Of a DNA stretch of 64,000 nucleotides, positions 7,516 through 16,692 are shown in pieces. Position 1 is the stretch's first letter. Each line of letters opens with the position of its first letter. The notes beneath the pieces were generated by a model. The model did not search any database and was not told the origin of the DNA. It saw only the letters and a program-made list of their open reading frames with translations. The position numbers were made by a program, and so were the translations under genes. The stretch covers positions 62,001-126,000 of the forward strand of contig DATJRY010000019.1 of the NCBI GenBank assembly GCA_035504415.1. The letters run 5' to 3'. The DNA is from Candidatus Sulfotelmatobacter sp. Its GTDB lineage: Bacteria; Vulcanimicrobiota; Vulcanimicrobiia; Vulcanimicrobiales; Vulcanimicrobiaceae.

Positions 7516-8997
7516 TCATGCATTCAGCCCGAGCTCTCTCGCTCGCTGGACCGCCTGCGTTCGATTAGAGACCTCGAGCTTGTCGTAGATTGCCTCAACG
7601 TGGCGAGCAATTGTCTTGCGGGAGCGTCCGAAGCTTTGGGCGATTTGCGCCAATGTCGCGCCTTCGGGGAGTAATCGGAGAATTTGAAGTTCCGCTGGTG
7701 TGAGGCCTAAAGGAGGTTGATGGCGTAGCGCTGCTTCGCAAGCCGAGTTAATGGCCCGAGCGTATCCGCGCATGGAGGCCGGGACGTTTCGCTCATCAAG
7801 CAGCTTAGAGGTGGCAAAATTGGTAAAAATTCGTTGAGGGTCAAATGTTCGTGAGAGCGCGCGTCGACCTCGAACATTTTCACCGACGAGAATGCAAGTG
7901 CAAGCAGCAACAATGCGCGCCACTCGCCGAATTTGCCACTCGTGAAGTGGCTCTGGGCCGGATCGATGGGCGGTACGACTTAGAACTAAGTGCGACCTAC
8001 GTTTTGCATCCGCAACATCGCTTCGCGCGGCATCGCAAAGTGCAATGAGCGCCTCGCAGGTGGAACGTTCGGCAAGCGTCCGCTGCCCATCGCTAGCTAA
8101 TAACTCGAGAGCTGCTCTCGCGGACTCGAAGCGACCGGACCACATGTGGACCACCGCTTCTGAGACGACATACGGATAGCGTTCGCGATACTGCTCTTGA
8201 AGTGGGTTTGCCAGAAGTCTAGCTCGAAGGGATCCGAAACGTCGCTCGTCTGCCATTTCTACTGCAAGACCGAGTTGGCAGATCAGGCCGTAGTTCTGCA
8301 TCGCGACGTCGCCGGACCGTTCAGAGCTCATCGTGAGCCGCTCAGCATACAAGCGGGCGATTTCGGGATCGTCGAGCCAGCCCTTTGCGATAACGTAAAG
8401 TAACGAGTACGCGGTGGCGGCATTTCGAAATGAGCCGAGCTGTTCATATAGCCGAGCAGCTTCGACAGCCCGTTCTTGCGCTTCACCGAACTCCTCGCGG
8501 TGAAAGGCGGAAGCCGCACTACGCTGCAAGACTCGTGCGAGTATCGTCGGCTTCTCTTGCGCGCGCGCAATTATGAGAGCTTTCTCGGCGAGTTCACGAC
8601 TAAGATCATCTCGACCCTGTCTAGCAAGAACAACAGCTCGCAGGGCGTCAATCGCGGGAGAAAGCTCGTCGCGTTCCAAGTACTCGGTGCTCAGAAACAC
8701 ATCGGCTTCATCAAAGCGCCCTGCGCTAAGCATTAGCGGGACCGCGAGGTCGACATAGTAACGAGCCTCTCGGCCCGGCGTGAGCGAAATCGCTCGCCGG
8801 AGCAAAGCGATCCCGCCAGCCACGTCGCCGCTCAGCGCGGCCTGCATGCCTCGCAGCGCCAAGGCCCTTGGGTCGCGGAGGCGGATCGAGGGCGAGAGGC
8901 GAGCGAGTTCGGCTTCGACCTCGGAGAGGCGAGCGCGGGTCGCCACGTCATAAACGTGCTCCAACGAGGGTGAAGCCGCTGTGGTCGTCTCGCTCAC
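7516..8997 (-). CDS. TPR-type regulator with C-terminal LuxR helix-turn-helix (paralogue 2)
   Basis: 493 residues, built like the gene at 3693-5177: helical TPR-like body, then a LuxR/GerE domain (LTPAELQIL, EGATLAQIA, SRKTIARHVEAIYDKLEVSNRTQA). Shared landmarks include RYYVDLAVPLMLSAGRFDEA, ARIVAACTCILVGE and RGRRALS..FDP. I chose the GTG at 8997 because the protein then begins (SETTTAASPSLEHVYDVATRARL) at the same point as the deleted paralogue. The open frame runs on to 9480, but that part overlaps the divergent protease gene. No clear ribosome site precedes the GTG. Probably a transcription factor; signal unknown. Confidence 0.8.
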   Translation of the reverse strand: MSETTTAASPSLEHVYDVATRARLSEVEAELARLSPSIRLRDPRALALRGMQAALSGDVAGGIALLRRAISLTPGREARYYVDLAVPLMLSAGRFDEADVFLSTEYLERDELSPAIDALRAVVLARQGRDDLSRELAEKALIIARAQEKPTILARVLQRSAASAFHREEFGEAQERAVEAARLYEQLGSFRNAATAYSLLYVIAKGWLDDPEIARLYAERLTMSSERSGDVAMQNYGLICQLGLAVEMADERRFGSLRARLLANPLQEQYRERYPYVVSEAVVHMWSGRFESARAALELLASDGQRTLAERSTCEALIALCDAARSDVADAKRRSHLVLSRTAHRSGPEPLHEWQIRRVARIVAACTCILVGENVRGRRALSRTFDPQRIFTNFATSKLLDERNVPASMRGYARAINSACEAALRHQPPLGLTPAELQILRLLPEGATLAQIAQSFGRSRKTIARHVEAIYDKLEVSNRTQAVQRARELGLNA

Positions 8998-9098
8998 ATG
9001 CGTGGACCCAAATGCCGCGGAGTTATTTGTATCGAATCGGCAAAGGCAGGCGAAATTCCTGTCTTTCGACGGGACAGCTGTACGGGTAAGGGGGTTCG

Positions 9099-10286
9099 GT
9101 GAAGCGACTCGGAGGACGGATTTTGCTCGGCGTCGCGGCTGGTTTCGGCCTCGGGTACGCGCTCGTACGGACCGCGCAGGCGGGTGCAGATCGCCGGCGA
9201 CCCGCGCCGACGCTCGCCGATCGCGACCCGGGGCGTTACGCGGCGGCGCGGCGTGCGCTGATGATTGCCGGCTTGGCGCGCGGCGTCGCGTCGCAGGCGA
9301 CGGTCGCGTTCGTGCTTGCCGATCCCCTAGAGCGAGCACTCGCCCCGGTTCCGCGTGCGTTGCGCGCGCCGGTGTTCGCGCTCGCGGTTCTGTTGCTTGA
9401 CGATCTGCGCGACGTGGGCACCGAGTACATTGAGGGGCACCAGTTCGAGCGCGTCTACGGCACCTCGGATCAGTCGGCACAGAGCTGGCTCGAGGATCAC
9501 CTCAAAGGCGCGGCGGTCGCGGCCGTGATCACCGCGCTTCTGGCGCTGCTCGGCGACGCGCTCGTCCGGAGCGCGCCGCGCCGCTGGCCGTGGTTCGCGA
9601 TCGCCGGGACCCCCCCGCTGCTCGCGCTGGCGACGGTGATCGCGCCGACCTTCATCATGCCGCTCTTCAACCGCTACGAGCCGGTCACGGGCGACCTCGA
9701 AGACCGGATCCGGGCGCTGGCCGCCCGCTACGGCGTCGGCGACGCCTCGATTCTGCGCTTCGACATGAGCAAACAGACGAAAAAAGCCAACGCGTTCGTG
9801 ACCGGCGTGCTCGGCACCGAACGGATCGCGCTGGCCGATACGCTCGTGTCCGCCTTTCCCGCCGACGAGACGCTCTTCGTCGTGGCACACGAGCTCGGAC
9901 ACTACGTGCGGCGTGACCCGTGGACGGGCATCGCGCTCGGCACCGTCGGCGTCGCTGCCGCGCTGCTGGGCGCCGATGGGCTCGTCCGGGCGACGACGGG
10001 ACGCGGCATCGACGGGCCGGCACAGGGTTCGCGGCTGCTGTTCTGGGCGTCGCTGATCCAGCTCGCCGTCATGCCGGCGGCCAACGCCGCGTCGCGTGCC
10101 CTCGAGCGGCGGGCAGATCGGTTCGCCGTCGCGGCGACCGGCGATCCGACCGCCGGGGTGCGGGCCTTCCAGCGTTTGGGCGAGCAGAATCTGGCCGAGT
10201 TCGAGCCGCCACGCTGGGCCGAGGTGCTGTTCTCGTCCCATCCCTCGTTGGCTTCACGCATCTGGGCACTGCAGACAATCGTTTAA
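9099..10286 (+). CDS. M48-family membrane zinc peptidase (Ste24-like)
   Basis: 395 residues. HELGH at residues 264-268 is the HExxH zinc site, and the ERRADRFAV stretch about 80 residues later supplies the third ligand. Several hydrophobic spans (around residues 5-20, 85-105, 145-190, 285-335) place the active site at the membrane, as in Ste24/HtpX-type proteases. The N-terminal half is the peptidase M48 N domain (FERVYGTSDQS, IAPTFIMPLFNRYEPV). Such enzymes handle misfolded or modified membrane proteins; the natural substrate is unknown. The GTG start at 9099 follows AAGGGGG. G+C returns to the high background here. Confidence 0.9.
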   Translation: MKRLGGRILLGVAAGFGLGYALVRTAQAGADRRRPAPTLADRDPGRYAAARRALMIAGLARGVASQATVAFVLADPLERALAPVPRALRAPVFALAVLLLDDLRDVGTEYIEGHQFERVYGTSDQSAQSWLEDHLKGAAVAAVITALLALLGDALVRSAPRRWPWFAIAGTPPLLALATVIAPTFIMPLFNRYEPVTGDLEDRIRALAARYGVGDASILRFDMSKQTKKANAFVTGVLGTERIALADTLVSAFPADETLFVVAHELGHYVRRDPWTGIALGTVGVAAALLGADGLVRATTGRGIDGPAQGSRLLFWASLIQLAVMPAANAASRALERRADRFAVAATGDPTAGVRAFQRLGEQNLAEFEPPRWAEVLFSSHPSLASRIWALQTIV

Positions 10287-10374
10287 CGCTGGCGGCGATG
10301 GAAGCCCGCGTGCCTTGCCGAACCGAACGGTAGGGTGCAGGACTTACCACGGAAGGACGTCGGGACAGGATCGT

Positions 10375-11613
10375 ATGCACGTACGCTCGGTAGCGCACTC
10401 ACCGAGCTTTCTCGCCCGCTTCGCGATCGTGCTGTTCTTCAGCGCGGCGCTCGCGGCCGTGCTGCTGGCGTTTGCCCTCGAGACCGTCCACCGGCGCTCG
10501 GTCGAGTCCGACGAGACCCTCGACGCCCTCTCGCGGGTCGAGCAGGTCCTCACGCCGGTCGTCGACCGCTATAGCCGCGGCCGGGCGCTCGCGGCCGATG
10601 TGGCCACGGCGGCGCAGGCCGGCGAGGTCTTCGGCTACGTCACCGAGGTCCGCGTCTACGACGACCGCGGTCGCCCGATCGTCCCGGCCGGCGCGCCGCC
10701 CGACGCGGCCGCGGTGACGCAGGCGCTACACGCGGAAGACTGGTTCTCCGTCGACCGCGGCACGATGCGGATCGCGTACGCACCGCTCACCACCACCGAC
10801 GGGCGCCACACCTACGTCGTCGCGGTCGTGCTCTCGCGCGGCCAAATGGGTGCGCGCGTCAACAGCGAGGGCTGGATCGTCGCCGCGACGACCGGCGGTG
10901 CGATCCTCATCGTCTTCGTCTCGCTGTTGGCGCTCGCGATCGAGGCTTCGCGCGAGCTGCACCGGCGCCGGCGCGAGGCGCAGGCGACGTTCGTCGAGGG
11001 GCTCGCGACGTTCGCGCGGCTGCTCGACCTGCGCGACCCGTATACCGCGGGACACTCCGAGCGGGTCGCGGTCTACTCGCGCGCCCTGGCGGCGGAGATG
11101 CGCCTGCCGGCGGCCCAGGTCGACGTCATCGCCGACGCCGCGCTCTTGCACGACCTGGGCAAGATCGCGGTCCCGGATGCGATCCTCTTCAAACCGGCGC
11201 GGCTCACCGACGAGGAGCGCGGCGCGATGGAGCTGCACCCGACGGTCGGCGCCGAGATCCTTTCCGGCATCGGCACCCTCGAAGAAGTGGTGCCGTGCGT
11301 GCTGCATCACCACGAGCACGTCGACGGCAGTGGGTACCCGCAGGGGCTGCGCACCGACGAGATCCCGCTGGGCGCCCGCATCATCGCCGTCGCCGACGCA
11401 TTCGACGCGATGACGACCGACCGGCCGTATCGGCGTGCCCGCACGGCCGAAGAAGCGGTCCAGGAGTTGCACCGCTGCGTCGGCTCGCAGTTCGACGCCG
11501 CCTGCGTAACGGCGTTCGCCGCGCTGGCCGCGCGCGGCGCGGTGGTGCCGCCGCCCTCGCGCGACGAGCCGGCGTTCGGCCGCAAGATCGAGCTGCAGCA
11601 GCCCTCGGGTTAG
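10375..11613 (+). CDS. Membrane-anchored HD-GYP phosphodiesterase
   Basis: 412 residues: transmembrane helix (about 13-33), an extracytoplasmic sensor region of roughly 130 residues (YVTEVRVYDDRGRPIVP resembles a single PAS-like/CHASE fold), a second helix (about 170-190), a short linker and a complete HD-GYP domain. Motifs present are HSERVA, HDLGKIAVPDAIL, HPTVGAEIL, HHHEHVDGSGYPQGL and VADAFDAMTTDRPYRR, the full set for c-di-GMP hydrolysis. The ATG at 10375 is preceded by GGACAGGA. It lies 88 bases after the M48 gene and is probably separate from the soluble HD-GYP protein of the island. Confidence 0.9.
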   Translation: MHVRSVAHSPSFLARFAIVLFFSAALAAVLLAFALETVHRRSVESDETLDALSRVEQVLTPVVDRYSRGRALAADVATAAQAGEVFGYVTEVRVYDDRGRPIVPAGAPPDAAAVTQALHAEDWFSVDRGTMRIAYAPLTTTDGRHTYVVAVVLSRGQMGARVNSEGWIVAATTGGAILIVFVSLLALAIEASRELHRRRREAQATFVEGLATFARLLDLRDPYTAGHSERVAVYSRALAAEMRLPAAQVDVIADAALLHDLGKIAVPDAILFKPARLTDEERGAMELHPTVGAEILSGIGTLEEVVPCVLHHHEHVDGSGYPQGLRTDEIPLGARIIAVADAFDAMTTDRPYRRARTAEEAVQELHRCVGSQFDAACVTAFAALAARGAVVPPPSRDEPAFGRKIELQQPSG

Positions 11614-12125
11614 CGCACGTCGACGTCGCTGACGTGTTCGCCGCCGTCGGCGGTCCACACGTGCAGCGCATGCCGGCCGGTCCGCACGCCGTGCAGCGTC
11701 CACGCGCCGGGCGCGTCGAGGCGCGCGTACGGACCGTCGACGACGATCAGCGTCGCGTGCATGTGCCGGTGAATGTGGCAGCGGATCTCGATGACGCCGG
11801 CTTTGGTGAAGTGGACGTCCTTGCCCGGCCCGGGCGCGTAGATGCCCAGATCGAACGGATCGGCCGGCGAGACGCTGTAGACGCTGTGGTCGACGTCGTC
11901 GTCGTTGCGGAAGACGACGTCGCTGCCGGCGGTGACGACGGCCAAGGCGGGAATGAACGTGCGGTCGTGTTGGTCGACGGCGACGCCGCTCGTCGGCGCC
12001 GGCGCGGAGCCGTCGCTGACCCAAACGACGCCGGGCGCGGTCAACGTCCCCGTCAGCGTACCGGTCGCGGGGCCGGCGGCCAGCAACGCGAGCGTGCCCA
12101 ATCCCAGCAGCAGCGGCTTCACCAC
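11610..12125 (-). CDS. Secreted cupredoxin-like copper protein
   Basis: 171 residues with a signal peptide (VKPLLLGLGTLALLAAGPATG). The plastocyanin-like core shows FIPALAVVTAGSDVVFRNDDDVDHSVYS with the first copper histidine and, later, RCHIHRHM, whose Cys, His and Met are spaced C-x2-H-x2-M as in type I copper sites. It probably carries electrons or copper in the cell envelope. The start is GTG (12125 or 12122) inside the end of the DUF2461 gene, so it is translationally coupled. The stop overlaps, tail to tail, the end of the HD-GYP gene. A redox partner cannot be named. Confidence 0.8.
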   Translation of the reverse strand: MVKPLLLGLGTLALLAAGPATGTLTGTLTAPGVVWVSDGSAPAPTSGVAVDQHDRTFIPALAVVTAGSDVVFRNDDDVDHSVYSVSPADPFDLGIYAPGPGKDVHFTKAGVIEIRCHIHRHMHATLIVVDGPYARLDAPGAWTLHGVRTGRHALHVWTADGGEHVSDVDVR

Positions 12126-12850
12126 TCCTCATCCTCGGCTTCGAACACGCGCGATCCTTCGTTGGCGCGGGCATCGAGCCAGCGCACGAACGGTGCCGTG
12201 GCGCGGATCATGTCGCGCACGACCGCGAAGGCACCGCGCTGCAACAGCTCGTCGTCGGTCAGCTCGCGCTCGATCAGATAGTTGCGGGCGCGAATCAGCC
12301 CCAGCCGCGGATGCGCCTTTGGAAAGCCGCGCGGGGTGACGCGCAGCGGGTGCGTTTCGAGCGGTAGGTACGGCGCCAGCGCGCGCGCGCGCAGGATGCG
12401 GTCGAACTCGCGCGCGACCTTCCCGTCCTCGGCGAACGCCGAGCGCAGGCCGTGCAGCGCCGGCTTCGTCGGCACGTAGATGCCGGCCGAGACGTGGCTG
12501 CGATTGCCCGGCGCCAGGTGCATGTAGTAGCCCGCGTACGCGCCGTTCTTCCCGCCCGGCGACATCCACGCCGACAGCCAGGTCTTGTAGGGTGCCTTCC
12601 CGGTATGGAAGCGGGTATCGTTCGCCAGTCGGAACAAGCACGCGCGCGGGTCGACGTGGCGCAGCCGGTCGTCGGCGCGCGCGCCCTCGAGCAGCAGCAT
12701 GGTGACCAAGTCTTCGAAGCCGTGGCGGACGTGCGCGTCCCAGTCGGCACGGTGCGCGTGGAACCACGTGCGGTCGTTGTTCCGCGCCAGGCCGCGCAGG
12801 AAGCGAAAGGCGACCTTGAGGTCGAGCGGATCAGCGTTGCGTGATGACAT
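12119..12850 (-). CDS. DUF2461 family protein
   Basis: 243 residues of the DUF2461/TIGR02453 family: FLRGLARNNDRTWFHAHRADW at the start, then RLANDTRFHTGKAPYKTWLSAW and GYYMHLAPGNRSHVSAGIY. The family is widespread and uncharacterised. It overlaps the upstream glycosyltransferase gene by 20 bases and the downstream cupredoxin gene by a few, so the block from 15205 down to 11610 reads as one operon. No membrane or signal segment. Confidence 0.85.
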   Translation of the reverse strand: MSSRNADPLDLKVAFRFLRGLARNNDRTWFHAHRADWDAHVRHGFEDLVTMLLLEGARADDRLRHVDPRACLFRLANDTRFHTGKAPYKTWLSAWMSPGGKNGAYAGYYMHLAPGNRSHVSAGIYVPTKPALHGLRSAFAEDGKVAREFDRILRARALAPYLPLETHPLRVTPRGFPKAHPRLGLIRARNYLIERELTDDELLQRGAFAVVRDMIRATAPFVRWLDARANEGSRVFEAEDEEW

Positions 12851-13889
12851 CCAGCATTCGGTGGGCGATGGCGTCCCACGTTCGCGCGCGCGCGTGCTCC
12901 CTGCCGCGCGCCAAACGAACCGGCGAGGGATGGAGTGCTTCGCAGGCCGCGGCGACGAAGCCGGTCGCGTCCTGGGCGAGGTAGACGGTGTCGCCGAACT
13001 CGGCGACGACGTCGGCGATCGGCGTCGAGATCACCGGCTTCCCGGCCGCGAAGTACTCGAGCGTCTTGGTCGGCGAGATGAACTCGGTCGCGCGGTTGCG
13101 CGCGAACGGGAGCAGCGCGACGTCGAAACCGGCCAGCCACGAGGGCAGTCCGTCGTAGGGGACGCCGCCGGTGAAATGCACGTTCGCGCGGCGCGGCAAG
13201 AGGGCGGCGTCGATCTTGACGATCGGACCGACCAGGATGACGTGGCCGCCCGGCACGCCGTCGGCCAACGCTTCGATCAGCGCGACGTCGATCCGCTCGT
13301 CGATGACGCCGACGTAGCCGAACACCGGGCCAACGAGCTGCGCGGTCAACGGATGCGGCGTGACGTCGGCGGCGAAGCGCTCCAACTCGACGCCGCTGGG
13401 CTCGCAGTGTACCTTCGGGCCGGCCGCGGCGCGCGCCGCGTAGAGCGAGCGGCCACCGGTGAAGACGATGTCGGCACGCTCGACCAGCGCGCGATCGCGC
13501 GCGGCGATGCCGTCGGGCGCGAAGTCGAACTGCGCCAGCTCGTCCATCACGTCGTAGATCAGCGGCCGCGCGGCGAAGGCGTCCGCCAGCGCGTCGAGCA
13601 TCGGCGTGGAGAGCCACACGCCGTGCGGGCCGTCGCCGGCGAACCCGCGTGCCGCCGCGATCGCGGCGTCGTCGACGAACGGCGGTGCCCAGCCGCGCCG
13701 GCGCAGGGGACGCACGATCGTCACCGGCCCGTCGTGGATGACCGCGTCGCGATCCTCGTGCGCCGGGAAGGGCTCCTCGACCACCACGACCGGGATGCTG
13801 CGCGCGATGCGCGAAAGCAGCTGCTGCGGGCGTTGCCAAACGCCGTCCCAGCGCAGGTGCAGCCCGGCGACGATGGTACGCGGCGTCAC
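12831..13889 (-). CDS. Glycosyltransferase, GT4-like
   Basis: 352 residues from the GTG at 13889, which overlaps the stop of the upstream GH1-like gene (GTGA). N-terminal part begins TIVAGLHLRWDGVWQRPQQLLSRIA; the C-terminal Rossmann domain has VFGYVGVIDERID, VILVGPI, NVHFTGGVPYDGLPSWLAGFDVALLPF and SPTKTLEYFAAGKPVISTP, the donor-binding EX-type region of family 4 transferases. It likely adds a sugar to a cell-surface glycan. Adjacent GH1-like and DUF2461 genes point to a small surface-carbohydrate operon. The acceptor is unknown. Confidence 0.85.
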   Translation of the reverse strand: MTPRTIVAGLHLRWDGVWQRPQQLLSRIARSIPVVVVEEPFPAHEDRDAVIHDGPVTIVRPLRRRGWAPPFVDDAAIAAARGFAGDGPHGVWLSTPMLDALADAFAARPLIYDVMDELAQFDFAPDGIAARDRALVERADIVFTGGRSLYAARAAAGPKVHCEPSGVELERFAADVTPHPLTAQLVGPVFGYVGVIDERIDVALIEALADGVPGGHVILVGPIVKIDAALLPRRANVHFTGGVPYDGLPSWLAGFDVALLPFARNRATEFISPTKTLEYFAAGKPVISTPIADVVAEFGDTVYLAQDATGFVAAACEALHPSPVRLARGREHARARTWDAIAHRMLDVITQR

Positions 13890-15205
13890 TCCGAGCCGAT
13901 ACGCGCGCGGACCAGATGATCCCCCTCGGGCTCGCCGCGGTCGGCGGCCGCCGCGAGCGCGTCGAGCGACAACGCGCGCTCGTCGCGCTCCCACCAGCCG
14001 CGCGTACCGTCATCGGCGAGCGTCCCGCCGTGGCCGAGCGTGATCAGCGCGTGCGCGACCGCCGTCGGCCGGGGCGTCTCGCCCGGGCCGGCGAAGGTGA
14101 AGATGCCGTCCTCGCGGACCTCGTCGTCGGCGCGCAGCAGCGAGTGCCAGTCGACCATCCCGAACGCCGCCCACGCGCCGACCGCGCGTACCTCGACGCC
14201 GTCGGCGCGCAGCGCGTGCGCATCCGCGACGTGCTGCGCCAGCCAGCGGACGCGTTCGCGGTCCGGCGCGTGGACGTGGACCTCGCCCAGTGCCAGCGGC
14301 AGCCGCAACCGGTCTGCCGCCGCGCGCAGCAGGGGCGCCGCGCGCGGCGGCGGCTCGCCGGCGACGTACACCGCCGGCACGTCGCCGATGCGACCGCCAT
14401 CGCGCGTGAACAGATAGCGCTCGGAATGCGGATAGTGGTTCCAGGCGACCAAGCTCGGCACGACGGCGCCGGCACGCGCCGCCTCGAGCTCGGCCGGTGT
14501 CAGGCCGCAGCGCTCGACCAGATAGCCCGCCAGCGGGTGCGCGTCGGCGACGCGCCCCGCGAGCAGCTCGACGCTCAGGTACATCCGCTCGCGCAAGAAC
14601 GCGACGTAGTCGGCCACGGCGCCGTCGGCCGCGGTGAAGCGTTGCAGGTCTTCGGTGAGCACGAGCTGCGCGTCGGGGTTGACGGCGCGGATGCGCGCCA
14701 TCGCCTGCTGCTGCGCGAGCGTCTGGTGCAGCATCGCGCGGCCGAAGGCGTGCTCGTCGCGCAGGTTCGGATACCACACCCCGTAGAGGGTCGCGAACCG
14801 CGCCGTCGTCAGCGGCTCGTTGATCGGCGTCCAGCGGCGGACCCACGGAAACGCGCGCGCCGCCGCTTCCGCGTAGTCGGCGAAGAGCGCGGGGAAGCGC
14901 GGGTCGAGCAGGTTGGTATAGGCCGGGCCGCTGCCGTGGTGCAGCAGGGTGACGATCGGCTCGATCTTGGCGTCACGCAGCAGGCGAAGCCGGCGTGCCG
15001 CCCACCGCAGATCGATCTGCGCCGGGCTCCGCGGCGCGCTGCGTTCCCATAGCACCGGCGTGCGCGACGCGCCGACGCCCAGGCTCGCCAACCGGTTGAC
15101 GTCGCTCTCGCGCACGTCGTGGCCCGTGCGCGCCAACTCGTCGACCACGCGGGTTGCGTCGACCCGCGCGATGGTCGGCTCCGGCGACGCCCAGAGCTCG
15201 AGCAC
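13886..15205 (-). CDS. Glycoside hydrolase family 1-like protein
   Basis: 439 residues with a TIM-barrel GH1 pattern: LWASPEPTIARV at the start, HHGSGPAYTNLLDPRF, the acid/base in TPINEP, and a degenerate nucleophile region LPLALGEVHVH where GH1 enzymes have ITENG, followed by WAAFGMVDWHSLL for the WSLLDNFEW stretch. Both glutamates remain. Proteins like this commonly sit beside a UDP-sugar glycosyltransferase rather than in sugar-utilisation operons, and the glycosyltransferase gene follows with a 4-base overlap. It has no signal peptide. A hydrolase or transglycosylase of a cytoplasmic glycan intermediate is possible. Confidence 0.75.
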   Translation of the reverse strand: MLELWASPEPTIARVDATRVVDELARTGHDVRESDVNRLASLGVGASRTPVLWERSAPRSPAQIDLRWAARRLRLLRDAKIEPIVTLLHHGSGPAYTNLLDPRFPALFADYAEAAARAFPWVRRWTPINEPLTTARFATLYGVWYPNLRDEHAFGRAMLHQTLAQQQAMARIRAVNPDAQLVLTEDLQRFTAADGAVADYVAFLRERMYLSVELLAGRVADAHPLAGYLVERCGLTPAELEAARAGAVVPSLVAWNHYPHSERYLFTRDGGRIGDVPAVYVAGEPPPRAAPLLRAAADRLRLPLALGEVHVHAPDRERVRWLAQHVADAHALRADGVEVRAVGAWAAFGMVDWHSLLRADDEVREDGIFTFAGPGETPRPTAVAHALITLGHGGTLADDGTRGWWERDERALSLDALAAAADRGEPEGDHLVRARIGSE

Positions 15206-15208
15206 CGC

Positions 15209-16690
15209 CTAGAGCGAGACGACGGGTGAGGGGCCGGTGCCCAGCCAGGCGGCGAGGTCGGTCTTGCGGTCGACGTGCGTGCCGTCGCGCAGCTCGCGAC
15301 GGAACTCGCCGAACAGCCCGAACGCTTCGGCGAACGCGTCGTGCTTGTGGATCGACTCGTAGTTGATCTGACTGGCCGACACGTACGCGTCGTCGGGGAA
15401 GTCCGCGTACACGTCGAGCACGCGGGCCAGGATGCCGCGCACGACGTCCTCCACGAACTTCGGGTTGTGGTGCGCCTTGTTGACGACGAAGAACTCGTCG
15501 GGCCGCTTGAGCAGATCGTAGGTCTCGCTGGACATCGACGACTCGACGATCTCGACCAGGTCCTCGGCGCGAATCTCGTCGGCGTAGGGCGACGCGGCGC
15601 CCAGGTAGACGCCGCCGCGGCCGCGCTGGTTGTGGGTCGCGACCGGGAGCGCATCGAGCGCGCGCGAGGCGTCGGCTTCGCTGAAGCCCGCGTCGAGCAG
15701 CTCGCGCAGGCTGTGCTCGCGCACCATCAGCTGCGCGCAGGGGCAGGCCGTCATCCCTTCGGCCTCGACGCCGACGACGCGCCGCGTGCCGTGCGCGTCG
15801 GCATGCGCGATCCCGACCAGCGTGTAGGTCTCCTCGGTGCGCTTGCCGCTCACCGGCGTCCAGCGCTCGAGGCCGAACTCGGCGCGCAGCCGCACGTCGG
15901 CGCGCAACGCGCCCTGCGTGCGCACGATCTCGCCGGCGATGCGTTCGACCAGGTCTTCGATCCGGGCCGGCTGTTCGTCGCGCGCCAGCACGTCGAGCGT
16001 CGCGGCTTCGAGCAGCTCCGAGAAGCGCGACATGTGGACGCCGGCCTTGTCGGGCGCGAGGTCGGCGACCATGGTGAACTCGCCCAGGAACAGCCGCTCG
16101 CGGCCGCCGATCTGCAAGCGGATCTGGTGCTTGACCGACGAGACGCCGACCCGGTTGAGCGAGAGCCGCACGTCGGGCGCCTCTTCTTGCCGGTTGGCGA
16201 CGAAGTGGATGGCGCGCGACTTGCGCGCGATACCGTCCTGCGGCACGGCGGCGGCCAGCTGCGCGATCGTCTTGCCGCTGCGCGGCTCGACCAGCTCGGG
16301 CGCGATCTCGGCCAGCGGCACGAGGCTGAAGGCACGCTCGGCCAGATACGGGTGGGGAACCTCGAAGCGGCCGTAGTCGACGACCCGGTCGTCGACGAGC
16401 AGGATGTCGACGTCGATCGGGCGCGCGTCGAGCGGCGCGTGCGTTTGGCGACCGATCGCCGTCTCGACGCCGCGCACGAAGCGTTCGAACGCCACCGGGT
16501 CGAGCGCCGTCGTCACCCGCGCCGCGACGTTGAGAAAAGCGGGCCCCGCGACGCCGCCGGCCGGCGGCGTCTCGTAGAACGACGAGACGACCTCGACCCG
16601 CGCTTCGCGGCGCAGCCGCTGCAGCGCCGCCAGGATCGTCCCTTGGCGGTCGCCCAGGTTCGAACCGAGGCCGACGTAGACCGTGTGCAT
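15209..16690 (-). CDS. FolK-FolE2 fusion: HPPK plus type IB GTP cyclohydrolase
   Basis: 493 residues in one uninterrupted frame. Residues 1-155 are 6-hydroxymethyl-7,8-dihydropterin pyrophosphokinase (VGLGSNLGDR at 6-15; RPIDVDILLVDD at 90-101). Residues about 172-493 are GTP cyclohydrolase FolE2 (LNRVGVSSVKHQI, HMSRFSELL, EGMTACPCAQ at 311-320 with the metal cysteine, ATHNQRG). Together they would catalyse the first committed step and the pterin activation step of folate synthesis. ATG 16690 is 2 bases after the folP stop. FolE2 is the zinc-independent form used under zinc limitation. FolKE fusions with the unrelated FolE are known; fusion to FolE2 seems unusual. Confidence 0.85.
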   Translation of the reverse strand: MHTVYVGLGSNLGDRQGTILAALQRLRREARVEVVSSFYETPPAGGVAGPAFLNVAARVTTALDPVAFERFVRGVETAIGRQTHAPLDARPIDVDILLVDDRVVDYGRFEVPHPYLAERAFSLVPLAEIAPELVEPRSGKTIAQLAAAVPQDGIARKSRAIHFVANRQEEAPDVRLSLNRVGVSSVKHQIRLQIGGRERLFLGEFTMVADLAPDKAGVHMSRFSELLEAATLDVLARDEQPARIEDLVERIAGEIVRTQGALRADVRLRAEFGLERWTPVSGKRTEETYTLVGIAHADAHGTRRVVGVEAEGMTACPCAQLMVREHSLRELLDAGFSEADASRALDALPVATHNQRGRGGVYLGAASPYADEIRAEDLVEIVESSMSSETYDLLKRPDEFFVVNKAHHNPKFVEDVVRGILARVLDVYADFPDDAYVSASQINYESIHKHDAFAEAFGLFGEFRRELRDGTHVDRKTDLAAWLGTGPSPVVSL

Positions 16691-16692
16691 GC

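Noticed and set aside
5868-9080. CGACGGGACAGCTG present at both 5868-5881 and 9067-9080
   Set aside because: A 14-base repeat is expected several times by chance in 64 kb, and the flanks do not match.
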